Source of the DNA: an uncultured Saprospiraceae bacterium
GTDB lineage: Bacteria > Bacteroidota > Bacteroidia > Chitinophagales > Saprospiraceae
Direction: 5' to 3'
Length of the DNA: 49,376 bases
NCBI GenBank assembly: GCA_937973565.1
Contig: CALJKQ010000136.1
Coordinates: 1-49,376, forward strand
Part shown: in pieces, positions 15,305 to 23,830 of the stretch
Position numbering within the stretch: position 1 is the first letter of the stretch
Layout: each line of letters opens with the position of its first letter
Position numbers and translations under genes: made by a program
The notes under the pieces: model-generated
The model's input: only the letters and a program-made list of their open reading frames with translations
What the model was told of the DNA's origin: nothing
Databases searched by the model: none

Positions 15305-17941
15305 TTATTGAATAATCAGAGGTAAATATTTTGGCCCTACGCCCTCGCCCGTGAGTTTCACAAGGTAATAGCCGGGGCTCAGCACCCCATTGTAATGCTG
15401 GGTAGTTGATTGAATTCCTTTGCTCATTTCCTGCCCATAAAGCATTCTGCCTCCGGCATCCAGAATACTGAGTTGCTGGAATTTATGGAGATCAGAACCA
15501 GAAATAATAAACGATCCCTGCGATGGATTGGGATACAAGACCAAAGCATCCCGGCTTGTCTGCTGGGTAGAAACCGCTTCGAGAATTTCAACACAATAAT
15601 CTTCTGCTTCTCCAAATTCTGCAGGACTGTCGCATGCTTCAGAAGCTTCTCTGTAAGCCATGTTGACGCGCATTCTGGTATAACCCAAAACGGCATCCTC
15701 CGGCACCAGAATCGTATCAACAAAAGCATTTTTATCGGCCTTTCGTGACTGGGTAAACCTTTCGGATTCTGACAAGTCTCCATCCTGGTTCCAGTCTATA
15801 TAGGCCGTAAAAAATTCGCTATACCCCGCAGCTGAAAATCCGGGGGTTAAGGTTATGATTACTGAATCGGCCCGATGCAAGCCCGGAATGAATGCTCCCA
15901 GGTGATTGCCATAGCCTTTGTTGTCTTTGCCGGATGTGAAAGCCTGATCTCCTATGGCAATACTCTCGATCCACTCAGAATCATTGTCGAGCACAGCCGG
16001 ATTGCAATAAGACTGGGTTGTACAATTGCCGCAAGGAGCCGCCAGAAAAACAATGTCAGACGCCGGAGAATAGACATCAAAAGACTGGCAAAATGCCGTG
16101 TAACGGGCTTCGTATTGTTGGCAATTTTCAATTTTTGTGTATTGTCCCGTATTTTCCAGTTGAATCGTATCCCATTGCGTTTCTCCTTTTTTCCTGATTT
16201 CTACCTGCAAAATCTTTTGCACACCTGCCGTAAAAACAAAAGCACTTTCGCTGGCCGCTACGCTCACATCCTCCGGGGCATAACAGCAACCTTCTGTGGT
16301 GAAAAATCTGAGCGAAGACCATTTTAAGTCCGCTCCTGCACATTGGTATCCCAATTGATATTCGTAGCTGGCACACCTTTCCAGTCCTTCCAACAAAATG
16401 GAGTTTTGTCCATTGGCAACAGCGGTAGTCCAGTTCTCTTCTCCTTCTTTTCGATACCTCAGCTGTGCATCACCACCACCTGCCTGCCAGGTAATGGATG
16501 CATTGGTGAATTCCACAATTTTATCCTCGATTACTACCGGTAGCTGACAAAGCCCACACCTGGCCAAAAGGGATGAAGCGGCTTGTCCCAGGTTGAGTTT
16601 TCCGGAAGTAGTCGAAATATTATCCAGAGAACTGTTTTCTGTTGTACTATTGAGAATAATGTCTCTCACATAAAGGGCTGCAGATCTTGGATCGGTTAGT
16701 GCCAAATTGGCCAAATCGCTGCATGGCACCGAATACATCAAAGCGACTGCACCGGTAACATGCGGAGTTGCGCCGGATGTCCCTCCAAAACCGGCATACC
16801 GATCGTTGGTAGCGATGGTGTACGTTTCGCTGCCGTAAGAACCCAGGTCAACAGATTTTCGACCATAGCCTGCTGCCGTCACTTTATTGTCGTTTTTGTC
16901 CAAGTTGGTTACCGAGATCAAAAAATCACTGCCACACCCTGTAGGGAGATCACCTTCAACATCCACGTTTAAGTTGACATTGGCCGTGGCACCCATAGAC
17001 AGTATGCCTACCGATCCAAGCGAATCGTACATGGCACACCAAAGCGGAGCTTCGTCCGGTTGTCCCCTGTCGATCCCCCAGCTGGAGTTGGTAGCCACCA
17101 CAAAGGCGCCTTCTGCTCCCTGTGTTTCATTGTATCTTTTCCTCATTTTATAAGCATAGGCATAAGCAGCCAGTGCGTTGGCCTCATTGGCAGATCCATA
17201 TTTGATGGGCATGAGCTTGACCTCCCAATTGACGCCGGCCACACCCCGTCTGTTGTCACCCCTGGCTCCAATAATGCCGGCAACGGGTGTGCCGTGGCTT
17301 CCATCGGTTTCTATTTCACCATTTTGCGTGCCTACACTCCATCCGTGAATATCATCAACGTATCCATTATTGTCGTTGTCGATACCATCACCGGCAATTT
17401 CCAAACGGTTGGTCCACAAATTAGAAGTAATATCTTCATGCGTGATGTCGAGTCCATCGTCCACCACCGCTACTACGATGGTATCTCCGTTGGGAGTAAG
17501 TCCCCCGGTGGTAATCTCCCAGGCTGCTTCCGCATTGATATCAGCACCCGGCTTTCCTCCATTGGAACCGGTATTGTTGTATTGCCACTGGCGATTGTAC
17601 AAACTGTCGTTGGGAGATTTCCTGAGCGTAAGGGGTCTGTTTTCCGCCAATGCCAGCACATGGGTGTTCGGGTCCAAATCTTTGTAATAACTTCTGGCAG
17701 TTTTGCCGTTTTCGGGCGTCTCGATCAGCCAAAGGTTCATGGGTTCATCGCAGAGTTGGCGACACTGATAGGAATGAGCCGGTAAAGAGGCGAAACGCTG
17801 GGCAGCATCCAGCTTTTTTCCTTTTTCCAATTGAACGATAAAAGATTTGTTTTCTTTTCTCTCATTTTGGGCGCTCAGGTTGATGGACACCAAAACACAT
17901 GAAAGTAAAACAAGTAAATGCGTGTACTTTTTTATACTCAT
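15305..17941 (-). CDS. Secreted subtilisin-like serine protease (S8) with GEVED and T9SS sorting domains
   Basis: The protein has 878 residues from the ATG at 17941. A signal peptide (1-24, ending NLSA) leads into a propeptide-like region (about 32-110), then the S8 domain (about 120-470). The catalytic triad is D161 (VVAVVDDGLD), H216 (DGSHGTPVAG) and S389 (GGTSGATPH). A calcium-loop-like GDGIDNDNNGYVDD follows the Asp. Fibronectin-like segments lie at about 480-640, a GEVED-type domain at about 690-790 (FTAYIDWNQDGDLSE through FGEAEDYCVEI), and a type A T9SS sorting domain at the C-terminus (ALVLYPNPSQGSFIISG to the end). It is expected to be an exported or cell-surface protease. The gene starts 10 bases after the HtrA stop. 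Confidence 0.9.
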   Translation of the reverse strand: MSIKKYTHLLVLLSCVLVSINLSAQNERKENKSFIVQLEKGKKLDAAQRFASLPAHSYQCRQLCDEPMNLWLIETPENGKTARSYYKDLDPNTHVLALAENRPLTLRKSPNDSLYNRQWQYNNTGSNGGKPGADINAEAAWEITTGGLTPNGDTIVVAVVDDGLDITHEDITSNLWTNRLEIAGDGIDNDNNGYVDDIHGWSVGTQNGEIETDGSHGTPVAGIIGARGDNRRGVAGVNWEVKLMPIKYGSANEANALAAYAYAYKMRKRYNETQGAEGAFVVATNSSWGIDRGQPDEAPLWCAMYDSLGSVGILSMGATANVNLNVDVEGDLPTGCGSDFLISVTNLDKNDNKVTAAGYGRKSVDLGSYGSETYTIATNDRYAGFGGTSGATPHVTGAVALMYSVPCSDLANLALTDPRSAALYVRDIILNSTTENSSLDNISTTSGKLNLGQAASSLLARCGLCQLPVVIEDKIVEFTNASITWQAGGGDAQLRYRKEGEENWTTAVANGQNSILLEGLERCASYEYQLGYQCAGADLKWSSLRFFTTEGCCYAPEDVSVAASESAFVFTAGVQKILQVEIRKKGETQWDTIQLENTGQYTKIENCQQYEARYTAFCQSFDVYSPASDIVFLAAPCGNCTTQSYCNPAVLDNDSEWIESIAIGDQAFTSGKDNKGYGNHLGAFIPGLHRADSVIITLTPGFSAAGYSEFFTAYIDWNQDGDLSESERFTQSRKADKNAFVDTILVPEDAVLGYTRMRVNMAYREASEACDSPAEFGEAEDYCVEILEAVSTQQTSRDALVLYPNPSQGSFIISGSDLHKFQQLSILDAGGRMLYGQEMSKGIQSTTQHYNGVLSPGYYLVKLTGEGVGPKYLPLIIQ

Positions 17942-17951
17942 GATTACCACA

Positions 17952-19391
17952 TTATTGTAAATTGATCTTATAAGGGAATTCTCCCGGATAATTTTCATAA
18001 AAACCATCCAACAAAAGTTCATCGTCGGAAGATTTAAGTATTTCCAGCACATCGTTGACCGTTCTGATAACTTTGTTGTTGGCTTTGGTGATGATGTAAC
18101 CGGGCTCAATGCGGGCTTCGTCTACTTTCGAATTCCGGTATACCGTCACTACTTTGACCCCATGGCTCTTGTTTCTGGATTTTTCATAAGAATCCAGGTC
18201 CCTCAATTCAAAACCAAGGTCTACCAGGGCTTTGTCTTTACGTACTGCCACCAGATCGGTTGAATTGAGTTGATTCCGGAGGGTAGCCGTAGTAATTCCC
18301 TTTTTACCATCCCTGATGTAGTCGATGCTTACTTTGTCGCCCGGGCGATAAATACCAATATTTTCCATAAATTGCGGAAGACTGGCTATGGTTTTACCAT
18401 TGAGTCTGGTGATGACATCTCCACTCTTTAAACCCGCATCATAGGCCGCCCCATTTCGGGTAACAACGGCAATATAGACACCCGCTACTTCAGGTATTTG
18501 CAGTTTTCTGGCGCGCATGTCGTCGATATTTTCGATTTCTACGCCCAGCCAGCCTCTTTGCACAAAGCCGTATTGTTTGATATCGTTGACCACTTTTTTG
18601 GCCAGGTTGGCGGGCACTGCGAAAGAAAAACCTTCGTAATTGCCACTCAACGTCATGATCGCTGTATTGATGCCTACCAGCTCTCCGCTGGTATTGACCA
18701 GGGCACCACCACTGTTGCCGGGATTCACCGCAGCATCAGTCTGGATAAAGGACTCAATACCCTGATTTTCGAGGATGTTGATGTTTCTGCCTTTGGCACT
18801 TACAATGCCTGCTGTTACCGTCGACTGAAGCCTGAAAGGATTGCCTACGGCCATAACCCATTCACCTACTTGCAGGCTGTCTGAATTGCCAAACACCAAA
18901 AATTTGAGATTCTCCGCTTCAATTTTTATCAATGCTAAATCTGTATTGGGGTCATTGCCCACGACCTGGGCTTTGAATTCACGGTTGTCGTTGAGCATTA
19001 CCTCCACTTCGTCGGCATCTTTTACCACATGGTGATTGGTTACAATGTAGCCATCCGGACTAACAATGACACCACTGCCGGTTTCCGAGGAACTGGATTC
19101 ACCTCCCAATACCCCATTGTCCACCTGTATCAAGGATCTGATAAACACAACTGCCTGTTGGGATGACTTGGCTGCTTCTATGAAATCAGTGGGTGCAGAG
19201 GATCGGAAAAGCCTGTTCATCTTGCCTGAAAACAATAGCTGGTGCTCGGCTGCCAGAACTGCCTTCTTTGATTCCTCCAGATAAACGCGATGGATCGGAT
19301 TGATAAAACCCGCATAGATGGCAACGCCCAACATGGCACTGGATACACATAGAGCAGCATAAAACAGGGTCTGTTTCCAAACTGGTTTCAA
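17952..19391 (-). CDS. HtrA/DegQ-family periplasmic serine protease
   Basis: The protein has 479 residues. An N-terminal anchor helix (about 8-29) leads to a trypsin-like domain with the triad H121 (IVTNHHVV), D151 (NTDLALIKI) and S226 (VNPGNSGGAL). Two PDZ-like domains follow (about 265-355 and 395-475). DegQ/DegP proteins degrade or refold misfolded envelope proteins. The start codon is TTG; the first in-frame ATG (residue 20) would remove the anchor helix, so TTG is preferred. It is the first gene of a pair with the T9SS-exported subtilase, so both proteases are likely made together. Confidence 0.88.
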   Translation of the reverse strand: MKPVWKQTLFYAALCVSSAMLGVAIYAGFINPIHRVYLEESKKAVLAAEHQLLFSGKMNRLFRSSAPTDFIEAAKSSQQAVVFIRSLIQVDNGVLGGESSSSETGSGVIVSPDGYIVTNHHVVKDADEVEVMLNDNREFKAQVVGNDPNTDLALIKIEAENLKFLVFGNSDSLQVGEWVMAVGNPFRLQSTVTAGIVSAKGRNINILENQGIESFIQTDAAVNPGNSGGALVNTSGELVGINTAIMTLSGNYEGFSFAVPANLAKKVVNDIKQYGFVQRGWLGVEIENIDDMRARKLQIPEVAGVYIAVVTRNGAAYDAGLKSGDVITRLNGKTIASLPQFMENIGIYRPGDKVSIDYIRDGKKGITTATLRNQLNSTDLVAVRKDKALVDLGFELRDLDSYEKSRNKSHGVKVVTVYRNSKVDEARIEPGYIITKANNKVIRTVNDVLEILKSSDDELLLDGFYENYPGEFPYKINLQ

Positions 19392-19435
19392 ATGAAGTTT
19401 ATTTTTAATTTGACGTTAAATATAGAACAATTGTT

Positions 19436-20620
19436 TTAGTATAACTTTACATTTTTCGCAAGGGTTCCCCAAATGGCAGCCAGTACTAAAATGAGGCAAA
19501 AGGCGATTCTCAGATCAAAGGCACGACTGATAAATCCGATGATGACAGGGCCTACTAAAAAACCGATCATACCAAATGAGTTGAGGATAGCCAGTCCTTT
19601 TCCATTGCCATAGCCCGGAATTCTCGCAGAACTTCCATACAGGATGGGCGATGAAAAAGAGACTCCATAACCCACCAACGCAAATCCAAGGATGCTTATT
19701 ATGGTTACCGGAAAGGCTACAGCCAACGATAAGCCTACAAAAACCATGATGGCGCCCATTAGCAAAACATTGCGGGCACCCAACAGCGGCACTATACCAT
19801 CTCCCATCAGCCTACCCAAAGCCATACAAAAAGAATAGGCCGCCAATCCCCAGCCAATAAAGTAGGCATTGGTATGTACCACCTCCTTCATGTATACAGC
19901 CGTCCAGTCTGCCATGGTCCCTTCCGTAAAATTGCTGCATACGCTGAGAACAACCATCCAAAAAATGGCCATTTTAATGCCCGCCGGTTTCACATCCCCG
20001 GGCTCTTTTCCTTCCGGTGTAGAATTTACATGCTCCCGTTGCGGTATTGAGAATATGTGTTTTCTGGCAGCCATGGCCATTAAAATGCCGCAAATAGCTA
20101 AAAATACCATGTGGTGGCCCGGGTTGATTTGCCAACCATAACTGAGGCTGGCTATCAGACTGCCGGACATAAGGCCCAGGCTGAACAGGCCATGCGAGGT
20201 TGACATAGTATGCATGCCTTCATTCATTTCAATCACAGACGTACAGGTATTCATGGCTACGTTGAGTACGGCAATGGCCATGCCTGTGAGGCAAAGCGAC
20301 AAAGAAACCAGGGCTACGGAAGGTACATTTACAGGTAGCGTATACACAAGAGCGACTGCTATCATGCCCCAGAATGTGGTCTGTTTCATGCCAAACTTTC
20401 GAATCACAAAAGCAGAAACAGGGTTGAATAAGGTTGCCCCTATGGGAAAGAAAAGCAACATCAATCCCAACTGACCGTCATCGAGTTGAAACCGATCCTT
20501 GACAAAAGGAATAAAAGTGGCCCAGCTTCCAAACATCAGACCCAGCAACAAGAATGCCGATCCTACTGCTACACTTTGTTTATGGCCGATAAATACGCCG
20601 AGATGCCTGAATAATTTCAC
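19436..20620 (-). CDS. MFS transporter (YbjJ-like)
   Basis: The protein has 394 residues with about 12 membrane helices. An early motif (FVKDRFQLDDGQLGLMLLFFPIG) and an AMNTC helix resemble the YbjJ branch of the major facilitator superfamily. Members are inner-membrane transporters of mostly unknown substrates, probably sugars or related small molecules. The start is GTG at 20620. It lies 21 bases after the MarR stop, so the two form an operon and MarR probably controls the transporter. Confidence 0.85.
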   Translation of the reverse strand: MKLFRHLGVFIGHKQSVAVGSAFLLLGLMFGSWATFIPFVKDRFQLDDGQLGLMLLFFPIGATLFNPVSAFVIRKFGMKQTTFWGMIAVALVYTLPVNVPSVALVSLSLCLTGMAIAVLNVAMNTCTSVIEMNEGMHTMSTSHGLFSLGLMSGSLIASLSYGWQINPGHHMVFLAICGILMAMAARKHIFSIPQREHVNSTPEGKEPGDVKPAGIKMAIFWMVVLSVCSNFTEGTMADWTAVYMKEVVHTNAYFIGWGLAAYSFCMALGRLMGDGIVPLLGARNVLLMGAIMVFVGLSLAVAFPVTIISILGFALVGYGVSFSSPILYGSSARIPGYGNGKGLAILNSFGMIGFLVGPVIIGFISRAFDLRIAFCLILVLAAIWGTLAKNVKLY

Positions 20621-20641
20621 AAATCCGATTTGTAGTATGTA

Positions 20642-21091
20642 TTACCTCATTTTGTCCAACAGCTTGCTCAAAAGCTCCGATTCTTCATCGTTGAGGTTGT
20701 GCTGAATAAAAGATTTAAGATCGTTTTCCAGTTTAACCGTGAGATCGTAACCTTTTTGGGTAAGCGAAATATGAACGAAACGTTTGTTGTCTTTGCTTTG
20801 ACAGCGTTCCAGCAATTTCATAGACACAAGTTTGTCGACCAGTCGGGTAAGGTCTCTTTTTTTATCCAGCATTACATCCAGAATATGACCTGGCGTTACC
20901 GGTTCCGGGTGCTTGCCTTTGACGATTTTTAAAATGTTATAGTGCTGGGGCAGGATGCCGTATGGCTTGAGTAAATTGCTGTGCAGGTTGTGGAAATGAT
21001 AGTACGTATAGTACATATTGATATAGGCCTTCTGTTGAGGAGACTCAAATTTGCTTTGTTTGATCAGTTCCTGCAAGGTCTTTGCCATCAT
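20642..21091 (-). CDS. MarR-family transcriptional regulator
   Basis: The protein has 149 residues. A winged helix-turn-helix covers about residues 40-110 (LLKPYGILPQHYNILKIV, then the recognition part MLDKKRDLTRLVDKLVSMKLLER, then the wing SKDNKRFVHISLT). Flanking helices would form the dimer. The ATG at 21091 is chosen; 21088 is equally possible. MarR proteins usually repress an adjacent transporter and respond to small aromatic ligands or oxidants. The downstream MFS gene is the likely target. Confidence 0.88.
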   Translation of the reverse strand: MMAKTLQELIKQSKFESPQQKAYINMYYTYYHFHNLHSNLLKPYGILPQHYNILKIVKGKHPEPVTPGHILDVMLDKKRDLTRLVDKLVSMKLLERCQSKDNKRFVHISLTQKGYDLTVKLENDLKSFIQHNLNDEESELLSKLLDKMR

Positions 21092-21107
21092 CAAAATTTA
21101 CTGAATA

Positions 21108-21115
21108 CAAAAATA
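21108..21115 (-). promoter_or_regulatory. Candidate -7 element TATTTTTG for marR-MFS
   Basis: TATTTTTG on the minus strand matches TAnnTTTG, 16 bases before the ATG at 21091. TTTG copies lie 14 and 24 bases upstream, both outside the best spacing. Confidence 0.35.
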
Positions 21116-21165
21116 CAATTTTCCCTCTACAAAGACGGTCAAATCGGCTTTTAAGAGCAATATAT

Positions 21166-21870
21166 TCACTCAACGTCATAAATGCCGGCCTGTTGCAAAA
21201 CTGTCACCAAAAAATCAGCATCTACCTGATCAAAGGCATGCTTTTGTGCTTCCAACTCGCGGTATTGAATGGATGCATGCATTTCGGTGAGCCAAATTCC
21301 TTCTCCGCTTCCCACCATATTGTCTTTTTCACCCCTGAGTATGAGCATTGGAACGTTAAGCTGGCTTAATATTTGGCGATAAAAGGCCTCTCTTTTTCCT
21401 AAGTCTTCCATGATATTTCGGGTGGCGGCCAGCAATGGGATCCAGCCCATGCCTGTGTGTTGGGCTTCGAGTTTACGGGCAAATTCGGGTACTTTTTCCA
21501 TCATTTTACCGGCATCGAGCATTGCGGTCTCCCTCCTTACTACTTCTTCATTCCAATGCCATTTGGTTCCATAGGTTGCCAATGCTTTGATGCGACCCTT
21601 GTATTTGGCGGCAAAAAAGGCAGCGGCATACCCGCCCATGGAATATCCAAAAGCATAAACGGGACTTTCAGATATACCGGCTAAGATGTGATCTATGCTG
21701 CTGGCCAATTCTTCCATTAACGGAGGGCAAGTTCCGATATCGCTTCCATGGCCGGGAAAATCGGGGCAATGAACCGTAAATTTTTCTTCCAGCAAGGCAG
21801 CCAGGCGCAACATTTGGGTTTGATCGCCAATGGCACCATGAAACAATACAATCGCAGGTTTTTCTACCAT
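21166..21870 (-). CDS. Alpha/beta-fold hydrolase
   Basis: The protein has 234 residues from the ATG at 21870. It has the alpha/beta hydrolase pattern: the oxyanion motif LFHGAIGD near residue 9, the nucleophile elbow GYSMGG with Ser77, a downstream acid in LRGEKDNMV, and the His in AQKHAFD. No signal peptide is present, so it is cytoplasmic. The substrate is unknown; the cap region (KWHWNEEVVRRETAMLDAG) resembles small esterases and BioH-like proteins. The start is fixed by the promoter at 21894-21922, which lies over the upstream in-frame codons. Confidence 0.85.
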   Translation of the reverse strand: MVEKPAIVLFHGAIGDQTQMLRLAALLEEKFTVHCPDFPGHGSDIGTCPPLMEELASSIDHILAGISESPVYAFGYSMGGYAAAFFAAKYKGRIKALATYGTKWHWNEEVVRRETAMLDAGKMMEKVPEFARKLEAQHTGMGWIPLLAATRNIMEDLGKREAFYRQILSQLNVPMLILRGEKDNMVGSGEGIWLTEMHASIQYRELEAQKHAFDQVDADFLVTVLQQAGIYDVE

Positions 21871-21893
21871 CGAAATATCGGTTTGATACCCAA

Positions 21894-21922
21894 CAAAGAT
21901 ATAGTTTGAAAGGCAGGACAAA
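21894..21922 (-). promoter_or_regulatory. Promoter of the alpha/beta hydrolase gene
   Basis: On the minus strand, TTTG (21922-21919) is followed after 17 bases by TATCTTTG (21901-21894), a close match to the Bacteroidota -33/-7 consensus. It leaves a leader of about 20 bases before the ATG at 21870. Confidence 0.6.
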
Positions 21923-21987
21923 AAAAAGAGTTGAAAAACAGTGAAAACAAGAATGAAAATCGGGTGTTTACTTACAAAATCTCAAAA

Positions 21988-22461
21988 ATGCAAAGACCCT
22001 GGAACCTGCCTTCACTGCCCGTGTACAGTCTGGCTACCTATGCCGAAGGAAGGGTAAACATGAACATTTGCACTTATGTTACAGCCGTGAGCCTCAAACC
22101 CAAAAAAATGGCGGTAGCCGTCTATCAAGGCAGTCGCACACTTACCAATCTTAATGATACTCAACCGGTGGTATTGCAGTTATTGGGACAATCGCAACAC
22201 GGTTTGGTCCGCCATCTGGGCAAAAAATCGGGCAATGATTGGGACAAAGACACCTGGTTGAAAAAAAGGGAATTGACCCACCTGTGGCATGGATACCCGG
22301 TATTGAAAGAATGCGCTGCCTGTATAGAAATGATTATTTCTGATAAAATGGATGCCGGCGACCATACCTTGTTTGTTTTTGATGTAAAAAAGGCGGCAAG
22401 TTTTCATACAGAAATACTCACCACTACCCTGCTAGGTGATTTGAAAATCATTAGAATATGA
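21988..22461 (+). CDS. Flavin-reductase-like FMN-binding split-barrel protein
   Basis: The protein has 157 residues from the ATG at 21988; in-frame TTG and GTG codons lie upstream (21931, 21964). The pattern SLATYAEGRVNMNICTYVTAVSLKPKKMAVAV, then TLTNLNDTQPVVLQLL, then the C-terminal HTLFVFDVKKA, is that of the FMN-binding split-barrel (flavin reductase-like) domain. Members bind FMN and either reduce flavins with NAD(P)H or act as flavin carriers. The stop overlaps the next start (ATGA at 22458-22461), so it opens a four-gene coupled cassette with photolyase-like proteins. Supply of reduced flavin to those proteins is an attractive inference. Confidence 0.78.
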   Translation: MQRPWNLPSLPVYSLATYAEGRVNMNICTYVTAVSLKPKKMAVAVYQGSRTLTNLNDTQPVVLQLLGQSQHGLVRHLGKKSGNDWDKDTWLKKRELTHLWHGYPVLKECAACIEMIISDKMDAGDHTLFVFDVKKAASFHTEILTTTLLGDLKIIRI

Positions 22462-22730
22462 TTAATGCAATAGATAACGACAGAATTATAGAGATGGCAT
22501 GGGAAGACCGCACACCATTTGAAGCCATCAAAAATCAGTTTGGACTGGACGAAAATGCGGTTGTCGCTTTGATGCGCAAAAATCTGAAACGATCCTCTTT
22601 TGAACTGTGGCGAAAAAGAGTCCACAGTGGCGTTTCTGTTAAACACCTAAAAAAGAGGTCTGATCAGATCAACCGCTTTAAATGCAGTCGACAGCGAATG
22701 ATTAGTCACAATGCCATTAGTAAACGATGA
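22458..22730 (+). CDS. TIGR03643 / DUF2805 family protein
   Basis: This 90-residue protein matches TIGR03643 by eye: IIEMAWEDRTPFEAIKNQFGLDENAVVALMRKNLKRSSFELWRKRV, followed by a basic tail (KHLKKRSDQINRFK). The middle looks like a helix-turn-helix and the tail could bind nucleic acid, but no function is established for the family. It overlaps both neighbours by ATGA. Genes of this family next to photolyase/cryptochrome genes are familiar to me from other Bacteroidota and marine bacteria, so a shared light or DNA-damage role is plausible. Confidence 0.82.
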   Translation: MINAIDNDRIIEMAWEDRTPFEAIKNQFGLDENAVVALMRKNLKRSSFELWRKRVHSGVSVKHLKKRSDQINRFKCSRQRMISHNAISKR

Positions 22731-23830
22731 TATCATTTCCAACGTCTATAGCTGCCATCGAAGAAAGAATACAAGCCATCCGACCCAAAGAATATGGCTA
22801 TACAAGGAATTACAGAGAGGGTGCGGTCACCTATTTGTCGCCCTACATTTCCAGGGGTGTCATTTCAACCCGCACTGTTTGGGAAAATTTGAAGACCCGG
22901 GCAGTTCCCTGGCATGAAATGGAAAAACTTGTGCAGGAGCTGGCCTGGCGCGATTATTTTCAAAAGGTAGCGATTGAAAAAGATGTCAATGTAGACATCC
23001 GCCAGAAACAACCGAATGCCCTAAACACCGGTGTTCCCACTTCTATCATCGAAGCCGGAACTGGGATCAACGCCATCGACCATGCCATTCAACAGCTTTA
23101 CCAAACCGGTTATATGCACAATCACTTCCGAATGTATGTAGCCAGCCTGGCATGCAATCTGGGCAAATGCCACTGGAAAATTCCGGCCCAATGGATGTAT
23201 TATCACCTGCTGGATGCCGACTGGGCAAGCAACGCCTGCAGCTGGCAATGGGTAGCCGGTGCCAACAGTTCAAAAAAATATTACGCCAATCAGGAAAACA
23301 TCAACAAGTTTGACAAGACGCATCAAGTTGCAACTTTTTTGGATACATCTACAGAACTTTTGTCTACCCTGTCAACACCGCCGGCATTAAAGGATGTTCA
23401 GCAGTGGTCGGCTTCCTGCCCCTTACCCCAATATCCGCTACCCCGGTTGAAGGCTCACCTGCCAGTCATCCTTTATACACCCTACAACCTGGATCCATAT
23501 TGGAAAAAAGACATTGAAGCCAACAGGGTTTTGTTGCTTGACGAAGCGCATTTCGGTTCCTATCCGGTAAGTGAAAAAACCCTTGCATTTATAGTTGCGC
23601 TGGCCCAGAATATACCCGGCATACAAATCTATGCAGGCCGATTTGAAGAACTAAAAAATGCTAGCCCGGGCAGTGAAATATACTTCAAGGAACATCCTTT
23701 TTTCAATCACTATAACGGGCATAGAGAAGAAAGGGACTGGTTGGCACCTTCAGTAAAAGGGTATTTTCCGTCTTTCTTTGCCTATTGGAAGAGGGTGGAA
23801 AAAATAATCAAAGAAGAGTACGCCGGATGA
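22727..23830 (+). CDS. Photolyase-like FAD-binding protein with N-terminal FAD domain
   Basis: The protein has 367 residues. The first 200 align with the helical FAD-binding domain of the photolyase/cryptochrome superfamily: YTRNYREGAVTYLSPYISRGVIS, LVQELAWRDYF, GYMHNHFRMYVAS and LDADWASNACSWQWVAGANS. There is no antenna domain before it; it begins directly at this region. Residues 243-340 form a separate alpha/beta-looking segment (LPVILYTPYNLD, NRVLLLDEAHFG, KTLAFIVALAQNIPGIQIYAG) that resembles a Rossmann-like antenna domain placed at the C-terminus. It overlaps both neighbours by ATGA. Light-driven repair or signalling is likely but not certain. Confidence 0.8.
   Translation: MISFPTSIAAIEERIQAIRPKEYGYTRNYREGAVTYLSPYISRGVISTRTVWENLKTRAVPWHEMEKLVQELAWRDYFQKVAIEKDVNVDIRQKQPNALNTGVPTSIIEAGTGINAIDHAIQQLYQTGYMHNHFRMYVASLACNLGKCHWKIPAQWMYYHLLDADWASNACSWQWVAGANSSKKYYANQENINKFDKTHQVATFLDTSTELLSTLSTPPALKDVQQWSASCPLPQYPLPRLKAHLPVILYTPYNLDPYWKKDIEANRVLLLDEAHFGSYPVSEKTLAFIVALAQNIPGIQIYAGRFEELKNASPGSEIYFKEHPFFNHYNGHREERDWLAPSVKGYFPSFFAYWKRVEKIIKEEYAG

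Noticed and set aside
17060..17785. 241-residue plus-strand reading frame
   Set aside because: It lies wholly antisense to the S8 protease catalytic domain, has no recognisable domain and is Cys/Ser/Gly-rich as expected for a shadow frame.
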